Shown: one piece after another, positions 45,325-56,170 of the stretch
Numbering within the stretch: the first letter of the stretch is position 1
How the letters are laid out: each line of letters starts with the position of its first letter
Assembly: GCA_017433225.1 (NCBI GenBank)
Contig: JAFRHS010000050.1
Span: forward strand, 1-60,207
Direction: 5' to 3'
Source: Clostridia bacterium
GTDB taxonomy: Bacteria; Bacillota; Clostridia; Oscillospirales; Acutalibacteraceae
Length of the DNA: 60,207 bases
Made by a program: the position numbers and the translations under genes
The notes under the pieces: model-generated
Seen by the model: the letters and a program-made list of their open reading frames with translations, nothing else
Told to the model about the DNA's origin: nothing
Database searches by the model: none

Positions 45325-46341
45325 ATGCGAATCATCGTTGACGCGTTCGGCGGCGACAATGCCCCCCTCGAGATCCTGAAGGGCGCGGTCGCGGCGAAGA
45401 ACGAATTCGGTTGTGACATTCTGCTTTGCGGAGACGAGGAGCAGATCCGCGCCTGCGCAAAAGAGAATGACATCGACCTGTCCGGCATGGACATCGAGAC
45501 CGCGGACGGGTTCATCCCCGTGGAGGAAGACCCCCGCAGCCTTCTCAAACAGTACAAGAACAGCTCCCTCGGCGTGGCCTGCCGCGCTCTTGCAGAGGGC
45601 AGAGGCGATGCACTGGTGTCGGCCGGCTCCACCGGAGCCCTGGTCGTCGGCGCCATCTTCATCGTGAAGCGCATCAAGGGCGTACGCCGCCCCGCCATCG
45701 CCACCATCATGCCCGGCGACAAGGGCAACTTCATGCTCATCGACGGCGGCGCGAACATCGAAGTCACGCCGGAAGCCCTCAACACCTTCGCCCTCATGGG
45801 CTCGGTCTACATGGACAAGGTCATGGGCGTCGCAGACCCGAAGGTCGGGCTCCTCAACATCGGCGTCGAGCCGAACAAGGGCACGGAACTGCAGAAGCAC
45901 GCGTACCCGCTGCTCGAGCAGAATGAGCACATCCACTTCATCGGCAATGCCGAAGCCAGAGACGTCCCGGCCTGTGTGGCCGATGTCGTCGTCTGCGACG
46001 GCTTCACCGGCAACGTCTTCCTGAAGACCTACGAAGGTGTGGCCCTCACGCTCTTCTCGAACGTCAAAGAGGTCATGATGAAGTCCGCCATGACCAAAGT
46101 CGCGGCCCTCATCCTGAAGGGCGGCCTCAAGGAACTCAAGACGAAGTTCGACGCGAACGCCGTCGGCGGCGCGCCGATCCTCGGCGTCCGGAAGCCCGTC
46201 ATCAAGGCGCACGGCTCCTCGAAGGAAGTCGCCTTCAAGAACGCCATCCGTCAGGCCATCTCCTTCACCGAGAGCGGCGCCATCGCCACCATCGAGGAGA
46301 ACCTCCCGAAGAAAGCGGAGGCAGACGAGAATGAGCAGTAA
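45325..46341 (+). CDS. plsX: Phosphate acyltransferase PlsX
   Basis: This 338-residue enzyme makes acyl-phosphate from acyl-ACP in phospholipid synthesis. It starts MRIIVDAFGGDNAPLEILKG and contains VSAGSTGALVVGA, LMLIDGGANIEVTPE-like NFMLIDGGANIEVTPE and KAHGSSKEVAFKNAI near the C-terminus. It overlaps rnc by 11 nt. In most Firmicutes acpP or fabD stands between plsX and rnc; here none does. Confidence 0.96.
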   Translation: MRIIVDAFGGDNAPLEILKGAVAAKNEFGCDILLCGDEEQIRACAKENDIDLSGMDIETADGFIPVEEDPRSLLKQYKNSSLGVACRALAEGRGDALVSAGSTGALVVGAIFIVKRIKGVRRPAIATIMPGDKGNFMLIDGGANIEVTPEALNTFALMGSVYMDKVMGVADPKVGLLNIGVEPNKGTELQKHAYPLLEQNEHIHFIGNAEARDVPACVADVVVCDGFTGNVFLKTYEGVALTLFSNVKEVMMKSAMTKVAALILKGGLKELKTKFDANAVGGAPILGVRKPVIKAHGSSKEVAFKNAIRQAISFTESGAIATIEENLPKKAEADENEQ

Positions 46342-47047
46342 ATCGCCCAGGCTGACGGAAGAACGGGAAGCGGCCCTCCACGAACTGGAAGGCAAGCTCG
46401 GGTACACGTTTTCGGACCTGTACCTCCTCGACACCGCGCTGACCCACTCCTCCTATGCGAACGAACAGGGCCCGGGACACAAGTACAACGAGCGCCTCGA
46501 ATTCCTCGGCGACTCGGTCCTCGGCTTCATTACGGCGGACAAGTTTTTCCACGCGTTCCGCGACATCCCCGAGGGGCGATTGACCAAACTGCGCGCCAGC
46601 ACGGTCTGTGAAGAGAGCCTCTTCGAGTTCGCGAAGCAGATCGACCTCGGTTCGTACCTCCTCCTCGGCAAAGGGGAAGAGAAGAACGGCGGCCGGGAGC
46701 GGGCATCCATCGTGTCCGACGCGTTCGAAGCGGTCATCGCCGCCATCTACCTCGACGGGTCCATCGACCCCGCGCGCGAGTTCGTGCTGCGGTTCGTCAT
46801 GACGGCCGTCGAAGAGAAGACCATCACGTTCAAAGATTACAAGACGCAGCTCCAGGAGATCATCCAGAAGAACCCCGAAGAGCAGCTCCAATATGTCCTC
46901 TCCGGCGAGTCCGGACCGGACCACAACAAGCGCTTCGAAGTCGAAGTGCACCTGAACTCCAACGTCATCGGAAAAGGCATCGGCCGCACCAAGAAGCAGG
47001 CCGAACAGGAAGCCGCCAGAGAAGCACTGGCGCTCATGGGCCTGTAA
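46331..47047 (+). CDS. rnc: Ribonuclease III
   Basis: This 238-residue enzyme cleaves double-stranded RNA in rRNA maturation and mRNA decay. The RNase III signature NERLEFLGDSVLGFITADKF is near residue 52-71, with catalytic acidic residues also in SIVSDAFEAVIAAIYLDGS. The C-terminal double-stranded RNA-binding domain begins near 168 (DYKTQLQEIIQK) and ends KKQAEQEAAREALALMGL. The first 11 nt overlap plsX, and the next gene starts 1 nt after its stop. Confidence 0.96.
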   Translation: MSSKSPRLTEEREAALHELEGKLGYTFSDLYLLDTALTHSSYANEQGPGHKYNERLEFLGDSVLGFITADKFFHAFRDIPEGRLTKLRASTVCEESLFEFAKQIDLGSYLLLGKGEEKNGGRERASIVSDAFEAVIAAIYLDGSIDPAREFVLRFVMTAVEEKTITFKDYKTQLQEIIQKNPEEQLQYVLSGESGPDHNKRFEVEVHLNSNVIGKGIGRTKKQAEQEAAREALALMGL

Positions 47048-47048
47048 G

Positions 47049-48080
47049 ATGGCAGGGGAGAAACACGCGAACATCGCGCTGTTCGTGAACCACGTCGGAT
47101 GCCCGCAGCAGTGCACGTTCTGCAACCAGAACGTCATCGTGGGGGAGACCGCACAGGGCGCCGGTTTGCAGACCTGCACGCCGGACGACGTCCGGAACGC
47201 CATCCTCACGGCAGAGGCGCACGGCACGACCGGTGCCCAGCTCGCCTTTTTCGGCGGGAGCTTCACCGGCATCGACCGGGACTACATGGTGTCCCTGCTC
47301 GAAGCGGTCCAGCCGTACATCGGGACGGTGGTCACCGGCATCCGGTGTTCGACCCGGCCCGACTACATTGATGACGAGGTCCTCGACCTGTTGAAGACGT
47401 ACCACGTGGAAGCCATCGAACTCGGCGCCCAGAGCATGGACGACCGGGTCCTGGCACTCAACCGACGCGGGCACACCGCGGACGACGTGCGAACGGCTTC
47501 GCGCCTCATCAAGGCGCGCGGCTTCGAGCTCGGCCTCCAGATGATGACCGGCCTCTACGGAGACACCGATGACGGTGCGCTCCGCACAGCGGACGAACTC
47601 ATCGCGCTGGCGCCGGCCACGGTCCGCGTCTACCCGACGGTCGTGCTGGAGGGCACGGAACTCGCGCGGCTCTGGCGAGCCGGCGAGTACACCCCGCAGA
47701 CCCTCGACGACGCGGTACCGCTCTGCGCCGAACTCCTTTCGAAGTTCGACGACGCGGGCATCGCCGTCATCCGCCTCGGCCTCCACTCCGGAGGCGGCGT
47801 CGAAGACGGCTGCCTCGCCGGCGCGTACCACCCCGCCTTTCGCGAACTCTGCGAAAGCCGGATCTACCTCGCCCGCGCCCTCGCGGCGCTCGGCGTCACA
47901 CCTGATGCTTCGCCGGTGGACGCCAAAACCGCCACCCTCCTCGTCGCACCCACGGAACTTTCCAAAATGGTCGGGCAGAAGAGGGAGAATCTCAAAGAGC
48001 TGAAGAGACTTGGCTATGACTGCCAGGTGAAAGCAGATGAGAATTTGCACAAATATGAAGTTGCAATTTTAAATGACTGA
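47049..48080 (+). CDS. Radical SAM protein, Elp3-like
   Basis: This 343-residue enzyme has the radical SAM cluster motif CPQQCTFCNQ (CxxxCxxC) at about residues 18-27, a TIM-barrel core with FFGGSFTGID and ELGAQSMDDRVLALNRRGH, and ends near YHPAFRELCESRIY. It resembles the Elp3/coproporphyrinogen-III-oxidase-like proteins often coded between rnc and smc in clostridia. The substrate is unknown. It is tightly linked to rnc. Confidence 0.88.
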   Translation: MAGEKHANIALFVNHVGCPQQCTFCNQNVIVGETAQGAGLQTCTPDDVRNAILTAEAHGTTGAQLAFFGGSFTGIDRDYMVSLLEAVQPYIGTVVTGIRCSTRPDYIDDEVLDLLKTYHVEAIELGAQSMDDRVLALNRRGHTADDVRTASRLIKARGFELGLQMMTGLYGDTDDGALRTADELIALAPATVRVYPTVVLEGTELARLWRAGEYTPQTLDDAVPLCAELLSKFDDAGIAVIRLGLHSGGGVEDGCLAGAYHPAFRELCESRIYLARALAALGVTPDASPVDAKTATLLVAPTELSKMVGQKRENLKELKRLGYDCQVKADENLHKYEVAILND

Positions 48081-48141
48081 TTGTTTGCCCCGGCAAACGA
48101 GATCCACCAGTAAATCGCCAACTTAAGGAGACCAACTACTT

Positions 48142-51100
48142 ATGGTTTTGAAAGCACTCGAACTGCAGGGTTTCAAGTCCTTCCCGGACAAGACCGTGCT
48201 GGAATTTGACCGCGGTATGACGGCGGTCGTGGGCCCGAACGGCTCCGGAAAATCGAATATTTCCGACGCGGTCCGCTGGGTCCTCGGCGAGCAGTCCACG
48301 AAGAACCTGCGCGGCTCGAAAATGGAAGACGTCATCTTCGGCGGCACGGACAAGCGCCGTGCTCTGGGGTACGCGGAGGTCACGTTGCGGCTCGACAACT
48401 CGGACGGCAGTCTGCCCTACGACAAGAAGGAGGTCTCCGTCACCCGCCGGTACTTCCGCTCGGGCGAGTCGGAATACCGCATCAACGGCGAAACGGTCCG
48501 ACTGAAGGACATCAACGAGCTCTTCATGGACACCGGTCTCGGACGGGACGGCTACTCGATGGTCTCCCAGGGCAAGGTCGCGGACATGGTCTCGTCCAAG
48601 TCCACCGGACGCCGCGATATGCTCGAAGAAGCGGCCGGCATCTCCCACTTCCGGTACCGCCGTCAGGACGCCATGCGGCGCCTCGACCGCGCCGAGGAGA
48701 ACCTCGTCCGTCTGAGAGACATCCTCGCGGAACTCGAGTCCCGCGTCGGCCCCCTCAAGACCCAGAGCGAAAAGGCCCAGAAGTTCCTGGTCCTCGCCGA
48801 ACAGAAGAAACAGCTGGAGATCTCCCTCTGGCTCTACAATATCGACAACCTGAAGACCCGCCTCGAAGAGCAGGAGCACAAGATCGAAGTCTCCGGCATG
48901 CAGTACCACGACGCCGAAGAGGCGCTCGCCAAGATCGAAGCGGACACCGAAGCGGCGAACGAAGCGGTGCGGACCATCACCCTCAAGATCGAGGAGATCC
49001 GCCTCGCGGCATCGGGCGATGAAGAACAGATCGCCGAACGCAACGCGAACATCGCGGTCGCCGAGAACACCATCGAACTCAACGAACAGACCATCGAGCG
49101 TCTCTCCCAGGACAAGCAGACCCAGACCGAGAGTCAGGCCGAGAACCGGGCCCTCATCGAGGCCGCGAACGGGGAGATCGCGAAGCTGCAGGCGCAAATC
49201 GCCGAAAAGCAGACCGAGATGGAAGACATCGCCAAACGGAGCGAAGAGTTCCGCGAGGCCATCAGCAAACAGGAAGACGCGCAGGACTCCAACGCGCAGG
49301 AGCTGTCCGAACTGGCCGCAAAGCTGTCGGACGCCCGCATCCGGAAGTCCGCCGCCGAGACCGCGATCGAAGAGGTCAAAGACCGCACCGCGAGAGCGGA
49401 AGAGTCCGCCGGCGAGCGCCGTACCCTGCACTTAAACCTGTCCACGGAAGTGGAAAAAGCGAAAAAGCACCTCGAGGAATGCAACGAGGCGGTCACGTCC
49501 CTGCAGAACTCGATCGACGGTTATGAACTCCGGCAGCAGAAGCGGGACGAGAAGCTCGCCCAGAAGCGGGAGGCCTTCGAGGCCCTGCGCCGCGAGTCCG
49601 AGCAGAAGTCCGGCAGAGTCCGGATGCTCGAAGACCTCGAGAAAAATATGGAAGGCTATGCCGGCGCGGTCAAATCCGTCATGCGGGAAGCCCGCCGCGG
49701 GACCCTGAAGGGGATCCACGGTCCGCTGTCCCAGCTCATCACGGTGCCGGACAAGTACTCCGTTGCCATCGAGACCGCCCTCGGCGGCGCCGTCCAGTTC
49801 CTGGTCGTCGACAACGAGAACAACGCGAAGCAGGCCATCCAGTTCCTGAAGAACACCCGCGGCGGCCGCGCCACGTTCCTTCCCATCTCCGCCATCCGCG
49901 GCAAGACCCTGCAGGAATCCGGCCTCGACGACTGCTTCGGATACATCGATATCGCTGCCAACCTTGTGAAGGCAGACCGAAAGTATGCAGACATCGTCTC
50001 GGCCCAGCTGGCCCGGACCGTGGTCGTGGAAGACATGGACGCGGCGGTCAGCCTCGGCCGGAAGTATAAAAACCGGTTCAAGATCGTCACGCTCGACGGA
50101 CAGGTCATCAACGCCGGCGGTTCCATGACCGGCGGCTCCCGGGTGAAGAACGCGGGCCTCATGGCCCGGTCCGGTGAGATCGAGAACCTGCGCAAAGAGG
50201 CGGAGAAACTGGCCGAGAAGATGGCCGCCGCCGAAGCCGAGTTCGACAAGGCGAAAGCGGAAGCCGCGAACGCCGGCGCCGAACTGGAAGCGGTCCAGGC
50301 AGACCTCATCAACGCGAATGAGGAGCAGGTCCGCGCCGAGTCCGCGCTGGAACTGGCCGAGAGCCAGCTCTCCACCGTCGGCACCGCCCTCGAGGAGATC
50401 GAGGCGGAGCAGGCCACCGCGAACGAGCGGATCGCCGAACTGAAGAAAGAGATGGAAGCGGCCGAAAAGGACGAGAAAGAGCTCGAAGCCCAGGTCAATG
50501 CCGTCGAACAGAAGGCGGACGACGCGACGGGCCGCATGGAGGAGATCCGCAAGTCCTTCGAAGACGCCTCCGCCGCCACCGTCGAACTGAACCTCGCCAT
50601 CCTGTCCCTCACGAAGGACATGGAGGCGCACCGCGACACCATCCGCCGGTACGAAGAGACCGTCGCCGACGCGGACGACAAGGGACGCGCCCTCGACGAG
50701 GAGATCGCCGGCATCCGGGCAGAGAACGACAAGCTGCGTGAGCAGATCGCCGCTCTGAACGAAGAGGTCACCGCCCTGAAAGCAAAGGGCGATTCATCGC
50801 GTGAGCAGATCGACGCCCTTGCCGCCGAGCGCGAAGAGCGTCAGGCCGACAGCGAAAAACTGCGCCACCTCGAACGGAACAAGACCACGGAGCGGGAACA
50901 GATCTCCGGCGAACTGGCCCGCCTCGAAGAGCGCAAAGCCAACATGCTGCGGGATTACGACGAGACCGTCAACAAGCTGTTCGACGAGTACGAGCTGACC
51001 CGCCGCGAAGCCGCGGAAGTGGCGGCCCCCACCGAGGACCCGACCGGGACCCGAGGCGCCCTCACCGAAGTCCGCCAGAGCATCAAAGCCCTTGGCTCCG

Positions 51101-51711
51101 TCAACGTCGGCGCCATCGAAGAATACAAGGAAGTGTCCGAGCGGTATGAGTTCCTCTCCGAGCAGATCGGCGATGTAGAACGGTCCCGCAAAGAACTCCT
51201 CGACCTCATCCAGGAACTCACCGGGAACATGGCCAAACAGTTCTCGGTCCAGTTCGCCCGCATCAACAAGGCCTTCGGCTCCACCTTCACCGAACTCTTC
51301 GGCGGCGGTAAAGCGGCCCTGGTCCTCGAAGATGAATCGGACATCCTGGAAAGCCCCATCAGCATCGAGGTCCAGCCCCCGGGCAAGAACGTCCAGAACA
51401 TCGACCTTCTGTCCGGCGGCGAGAAGGGCCTGTCCGCCATCGCGCTGCTGTTCGCCATCCTGAAAGTCACGCCCGCCCCGTTCTGTATCTTCGACGAGGT
51501 CGAGGCCGCGCTGGATGACGTCAACGTCGCCCGCTTCGCGCAGTACGTGCGGAACATGACGGACAACACCCAGTTCATCCTGATCACCCATCGCCGCGGC
51601 ACCATGGAAGAAGCCGACATCATGTACGGCGTCACCATGCAGGAGGAGGGCGTTTCGAAGCTCCTCAGCCTGCGCACCGCCGACATGGCGAAGGAACTTG
51701 GATTGAATTAA
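48142..51711 (+). CDS. smc: Chromosome segregation protein SMC
   Basis: This 1189-residue condensin ATPase organizes and separates chromosomes after loading by ParB. Walker A GPNGSGKSN is at about residues 32-40. Coiled coils span 170-500 and 670-1010, around the hinge (about 515-660; GPLSQLITVPDKYSVAIETA and DGQVINAGGSMTGGS). The C-terminal head has LLSGGEKGLSAIALLFAI and Walker B FCIFDEVEAALDD. Full length. ftsY follows after a spacer with a long inverted repeat. Confidence 0.97.
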   Translation: MVLKALELQGFKSFPDKTVLEFDRGMTAVVGPNGSGKSNISDAVRWVLGEQSTKNLRGSKMEDVIFGGTDKRRALGYAEVTLRLDNSDGSLPYDKKEVSVTRRYFRSGESEYRINGETVRLKDINELFMDTGLGRDGYSMVSQGKVADMVSSKSTGRRDMLEEAAGISHFRYRRQDAMRRLDRAEENLVRLRDILAELESRVGPLKTQSEKAQKFLVLAEQKKQLEISLWLYNIDNLKTRLEEQEHKIEVSGMQYHDAEEALAKIEADTEAANEAVRTITLKIEEIRLAASGDEEQIAERNANIAVAENTIELNEQTIERLSQDKQTQTESQAENRALIEAANGEIAKLQAQIAEKQTEMEDIAKRSEEFREAISKQEDAQDSNAQELSELAAKLSDARIRKSAAETAIEEVKDRTARAEESAGERRTLHLNLSTEVEKAKKHLEECNEAVTSLQNSIDGYELRQQKRDEKLAQKREAFEALRRESEQKSGRVRMLEDLEKNMEGYAGAVKSVMREARRGTLKGIHGPLSQLITVPDKYSVAIETALGGAVQFLVVDNENNAKQAIQFLKNTRGGRATFLPISAIRGKTLQESGLDDCFGYIDIAANLVKADRKYADIVSAQLARTVVVEDMDAAVSLGRKYKNRFKIVTLDGQVINAGGSMTGGSRVKNAGLMARSGEIENLRKEAEKLAEKMAAAEAEFDKAKAEAANAGAELEAVQADLINANEEQVRAESALELAESQLSTVGTALEEIEAEQATANERIAELKKEMEAAEKDEKELEAQVNAVEQKADDATGRMEEIRKSFEDASAATVELNLAILSLTKDMEAHRDTIRRYEETVADADDKGRALDEEIAGIRAENDKLREQIAALNEEVTALKAKGDSSREQIDALAAEREERQADSEKLRHLERNKTTEREQISGELARLEERKANMLRDYDETVNKLFDEYELTRREAAEVAAPTEDPTGTRGALTEVRQSIKALGSVNVGAIEEYKEVSERYEFLSEQIGDVERSRKELLDLIQELTGNMAKQFSVQFARINKAFGSTFTELFGGGKAALVLEDESDILESPISIEVQPPGKNVQNIDLLSGGEKGLSAIALLFAILKVTPAPFCIFDEVEAALDDVNVARFAQYVRNMTDNTQFILITHRRGTMEEADIMYGVTMQEEGVSKLLSLRTADMAKELGLN

Positions 51712-51725
51712 ACGAGATAAGGCAA

Positions 51726-51840
51726 TTTTTTTCTTCGGAGGCAAAATCCGGCGTTTCCAAGTGAGACTGCACAGCGCGCAGCGCCGCGAAGCGAACCCAA
51801 GGGCTGTGGGCTTCGGGGGTTTTGCCGGAGAAGAAAGAAA
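51726..51840. repeat. Long imperfect inverted repeat between smc and ftsY
   Basis: TTTCTTCGGAGGCAAAA (51730 region) and TTTTGCCGGAGAAGAAA (51822 region) are near-complementary arms of a stem closing a loop of about 75 nt. Inner GC-rich segments (AGCGCGCAGCGCCGCG, CCCAAGGGCTGTGGG) can pair further. It could be a structured RNA or a small mobile-element remnant; the T-run before the first arm is not followed by the usual terminator form. Confidence 0.45.
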
Positions 51841-51884
51841 TTTGACTTACCCATATATCAGTAAATCGCCACAAGGAGGCCCCT

Positions 51885-53834
<1,950 letters not shown>

Positions 53835-53842
53835 AGCCAGTG

Positions 53843-54029
53843 ACTCCATCTGAATCCTAAAACCTCTTTGAATAGATGGAAAAACTCCATCTAAAGTGGA
53901 AAAAGCTTAAACCCAGATGGAGAAAACAAAAGATTTTGCCACTTTTCTCCATCTGAATTGAGGGAAACACGCAAATAGATGGAGAAACCCCCATCTCATT
54001 TGATAGGAATCTGAAAATAGATGGAGAAA
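53843..54029 (+). repeat. Cluster of AGATGGAGAAA repeats in the ftsY-rdgB spacer
   Basis: A 15-bp unit AAATAGATGGAGAAA occurs at 53973 and 54015, related copies at 53872 and 53915, and inverted copies (CTCCATCT) at 53845, 53886, 53946 and 53991. Adjacent inverted copies pair: AGATGGAGAAAA (53915-53926) with TTTTCTCCATCT (53943-53954), and AGATGGA (53874) with TCCATCT (53886). The spacer is otherwise AT-rich with no gene. Confidence 0.75.
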
Positions 54030-54091
54030 TGGCGAAAGCATCTGAGTGAATCGACAGGAAGTTCCGACTTGATTGTGTCAAAGCCGGAAAA

Positions 54092-54111
54092 GGTCGGAAC
54101 CTGTTCCGACC
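54092..54111. promoter_or_regulatory. Perfect 20-bp palindromic site upstream of rdgB
   Basis: GGTCGGAAC-CT-GTTCCGACC is a perfect inverted repeat; another half-site GTTCCGAC lies at 54061. This resembles a repressor operator, but GAAC-N2-GTTC has the wrong spacing for LexA. A TTGACT at 54125 could be a -35. Confidence 0.55.
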
Positions 54112-54201
54112 AAACTGCGAGAACTTGACTTTTGATTGGAAGTAGTCTGGCAAAGCAACAATTAAAAGCGACAATTCTAAAGTAATATACAGGAAACATA
54201 C

Positions 54202-54843
54202 ATGATTTTTTTGATCGCAACGCAAAACAAACATAAGAAGACCGAGTTCTCCCGGATCCTCGCGCCTCTGGGTATCGAGATCAAGACCGCCGGAGAACTG
54301 GGCCTGCAATACCCGGATGTCGAAGAGACCGGGACCACCTTTGAAGAGAACGCGCTCATCAAGGCGCGGGCGGGCTGCATGCTCGCCGGGGTCCCGACGC
54401 TCGCGGACGACTCGGGCCTCTGCGTCGACACCCTCGACGGCGCCCCGGGTCTCTACTCCGCCCGCTGGAGCGGGGACGGAGAGACGAACGGCGACGACGA
54501 GGCGAACAACGACAAGCTTCTGCGCCTCCTTGCCGACGTCCCCGACGAGCAGCGCACCGCCCACTACGTGGCGGCCGTCGCGGCGGTCTTCCCGGACGGC
54601 CGGGAGTTCGTGACCCGCGGCGAGTGCTACGGGCGGATCGCCCACGAGCGACACGGCAACGGCGGCTTCGGCTACGACCCGCTGTTCCTCGTCTCCACCG
54701 CCGGCACCGAGTCCAACGAACAGGCTGCGACCGGCGAATTCACGCAGACCTTCGGCGAAGTCCCGCCGGCAGTCAAGGACAGCCAGTCCCACCGCAGCCG
54801 CGGCCTGCAAAACATGTACGACATTCTGAAAAGAGAGTTATAA
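54202..54843 (+). CDS. rdgB: Non-canonical purine NTP pyrophosphatase (RdgB/HAM1)
   Basis: This 213-residue enzyme removes ITP, dITP and XTP from the nucleotide pool. It starts FLIATQNKHKKTEFSRIL. TTFEENALIKARA and VPTLADDSGLCVDTLDGAPG with LYSARW match the family, as do HGNGGFGYDPLF and SHRSRGLQN near the end. Length is normal. It follows the repeat-rich spacer and precedes the 17-bp tandem repeat. Confidence 0.95.
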   Translation: MIFLIATQNKHKKTEFSRILAPLGIEIKTAGELGLQYPDVEETGTTFEENALIKARAGCMLAGVPTLADDSGLCVDTLDGAPGLYSARWSGDGETNGDDEANNDKLLRLLADVPDEQRTAHYVAAVAAVFPDGREFVTRGECYGRIAHERHGNGGFGYDPLFLVSTAGTESNEQAATGEFTQTFGEVPPAVKDSQSHRSRGLQNMYDILKREL

Positions 54844-54864
54844 GTTTAGAAAGAAGCTTAGCTC

Positions 54865-55034
54865 GAGCGAAAGCAGAGCAAGAGCGAAACAAAAGCCAGA
54901 GCGAAGCAAAAGCCGGAGCGAAGCAAAAGCCAGAGCGAAACAAAAGCCGGAGCGAAACAAAAGCAAGAGCGAAGCAAAAGCCAGAGCGAAGCAAAAGCAA
55001 GAGCGAAGCAAAAGCAAGAGCGAAACAAAAGCAA
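54865..55034 (+). repeat. Ten-unit 17-bp tandem repeat before yhbY
   Basis: Nine near-identical 17-bp units GAGCGAARCAAAAGCMR run without gaps from 54882 to 55034, preceded by a diverged unit at 54865-54881. The variation is nearly all at three positions (G/A, C/A, G/A). The last unit abuts AAGGAG, the yhbY SD. 17 bp is not a codon multiple. The stretch is purine-rich and should be unstructured in the mRNA. Confidence 0.95.
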
Positions 55035-55048
55035 AAGGAGAAACCCAT

Positions 55049-55429
55049 TTGACCAGTAAAGAACGAGCGGCTCTCCGGGCAGAGTCCCACCATCTGGACC
55101 CCATTTTCCAGATCGGCAAGGGCGGCCTGTCCGAAGCCTTCTATAAACAAGTCGATGAAGCCCTCACCACCCGAGAGCTCATCAAAGTCCGTGTGCTCCT
55201 CGAGACGACGCCGATCTCCCCGAAGGAGGCGGCCGAGGAACTGAGCAAAGCCACCGGTGCCGAAGTCATCGGCGTCGTGGGCGGCGTTATCATCCTGTAC
55301 CGCTACAGTCAGGAGAAGCACGACAAGGAAAAACAGAAAGAGCAGAACATCAAGAAAGCCGCGGCTGCCAAGAAGCGGAAAGCGAAGCTGGAAGCCAAAG
55401 GCACGCACAAGCTTCGCCAGAAGCGGTAA
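55049..55429 (+). CDS. yhbY: YhbY/CRM-domain RNA-binding protein
   Basis: This 126-residue protein has the CRM domain, KERAALRAESHHLDPIFQIG, followed by KGGLSEAFYKQVDEAL and the GxxG-like GVVGGVIILYR. YhbY binds pre-50S particles and takes part in ribosome assembly. A Lys/Ala-rich tail of about 30 residues follows. The start is a TTG with SD AGGAG 8 nt before it. It is placed before nadD, a common arrangement. Confidence 0.92.
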   Translation: MTSKERAALRAESHHLDPIFQIGKGGLSEAFYKQVDEALTTRELIKVRVLLETTPISPKEAAEELSKATGAEVIGVVGGVIILYRYSQEKHDKEKQKEQNIKKAAAAKKRKAKLEAKGTHKLRQKR

Positions 55430-55486
55430 GCGACCGGCAAGCAGCAGTCAAGAACCAAAGCGAGAGCACCAGAGAGGACCAACCCT

Positions 55487-56170
55487 ATGCGCATCGGGAT
55501 CTTCGGCGGGACATTCAACCCGCCTCACAAAGGCCACCGGCACATCGCGGAAGATTTCCGTGATCAGATGGCCGCCATCGGCCTGCCCCTCGACAAGGTG
55601 CTCATCATCCCGACGTTCGTGCCGCCCCACAAAGCGGCGCCCGACCTCGCCTCCGGCGAAGACCGTCTGGCGATGTGCCGCCTCTGCTTCGAAGACACCG
55701 CCGAAGAAGAATCACCGTTCGAAGTCTCGGACTATGAGATCGCCCGGGGAGACACCAGTTACACCTGGATGACCCTCGAAGACCTGCACGAGCAGTACGA
55801 CGAGGTCGACCCGGAGACCGGTGAGAAGACCCCCGCCGAGTTCTACTTCGTCATGGGAGACGACATGCTCCTGTACCTGCCGCACTGGAAGTATCCGGAA
55901 CGGGTCCTCGACGGCGCGGTCCTGGTCTCCACCATCCGCTCCCGCGAGTGTACGGTGGAGGAACTCGAGACCTTTGCGAAGGAGAACTATCCGGAACAGT
56001 ATGAGGCCGGCCGGTTCCTCTTCTTCGAGAGCGAGCCCTTCCCGGTGAGCTCCACGGAAGTCCGGACGCTCGTCAAAAAGGCGGAGAGGCCGATCGCCAA
56101 AGAAAAACTCAATTACCTGCTGGACCGGAAGGTCCTCGACTATATCCTGGAACGGGGGTTATACCAATGA
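55487..56170 (+). CDS. nadD: Nicotinate-nucleotide adenylyltransferase
   Basis: This 227-residue enzyme makes deamido-NAD from nicotinate mononucleotide and ATP. It has the nucleotidyltransferase motif GIFGGTFNPPHKGH (3-16) and the C-terminal signature SSTEVRTLVKK. FVMGDDMLLYLPHWKYPERV matches the family. It overlaps yqeK by 4 nt. Confidence 0.95.
   Translation: MRIGIFGGTFNPPHKGHRHIAEDFRDQMAAIGLPLDKVLIIPTFVPPHKAAPDLASGEDRLAMCRLCFEDTAEEESPFEVSDYEIARGDTSYTWMTLEDLHEQYDEVDPETGEKTPAEFYFVMGDDMLLYLPHWKYPERVLDGAVLVSTIRSRECTVEELETFAKENYPEQYEAGRFLFFESEPFPVSSTEVRTLVKKAERPIAKEKLNYLLDRKVLDYILERGLYQ

Noticed and set aside
54097-54106. LexA box in the rdgB palindrome, and GAAC-N3-GTTC in the infC attenuator.
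   Set aside because: Spacings of 2 and 3 nt do not fit the 4-nt spacing of Gram-positive LexA boxes; the second is a terminator stem.
53843-55034. CRISPR array.
   Set aside because: The 17-bp units are gapless with no unique spacers, the AGATGGAGAAA copies are irregular and in both orientations, and no cas genes are present.
54624-55052. A + frame running from inside rdgB through the 17-bp repeats.
   Set aside because: It is out of frame with rdgB and reads only repeat-derived Lys/Arg/Ala sequence; the repeat unit is not a codon multiple and no SD precedes it.
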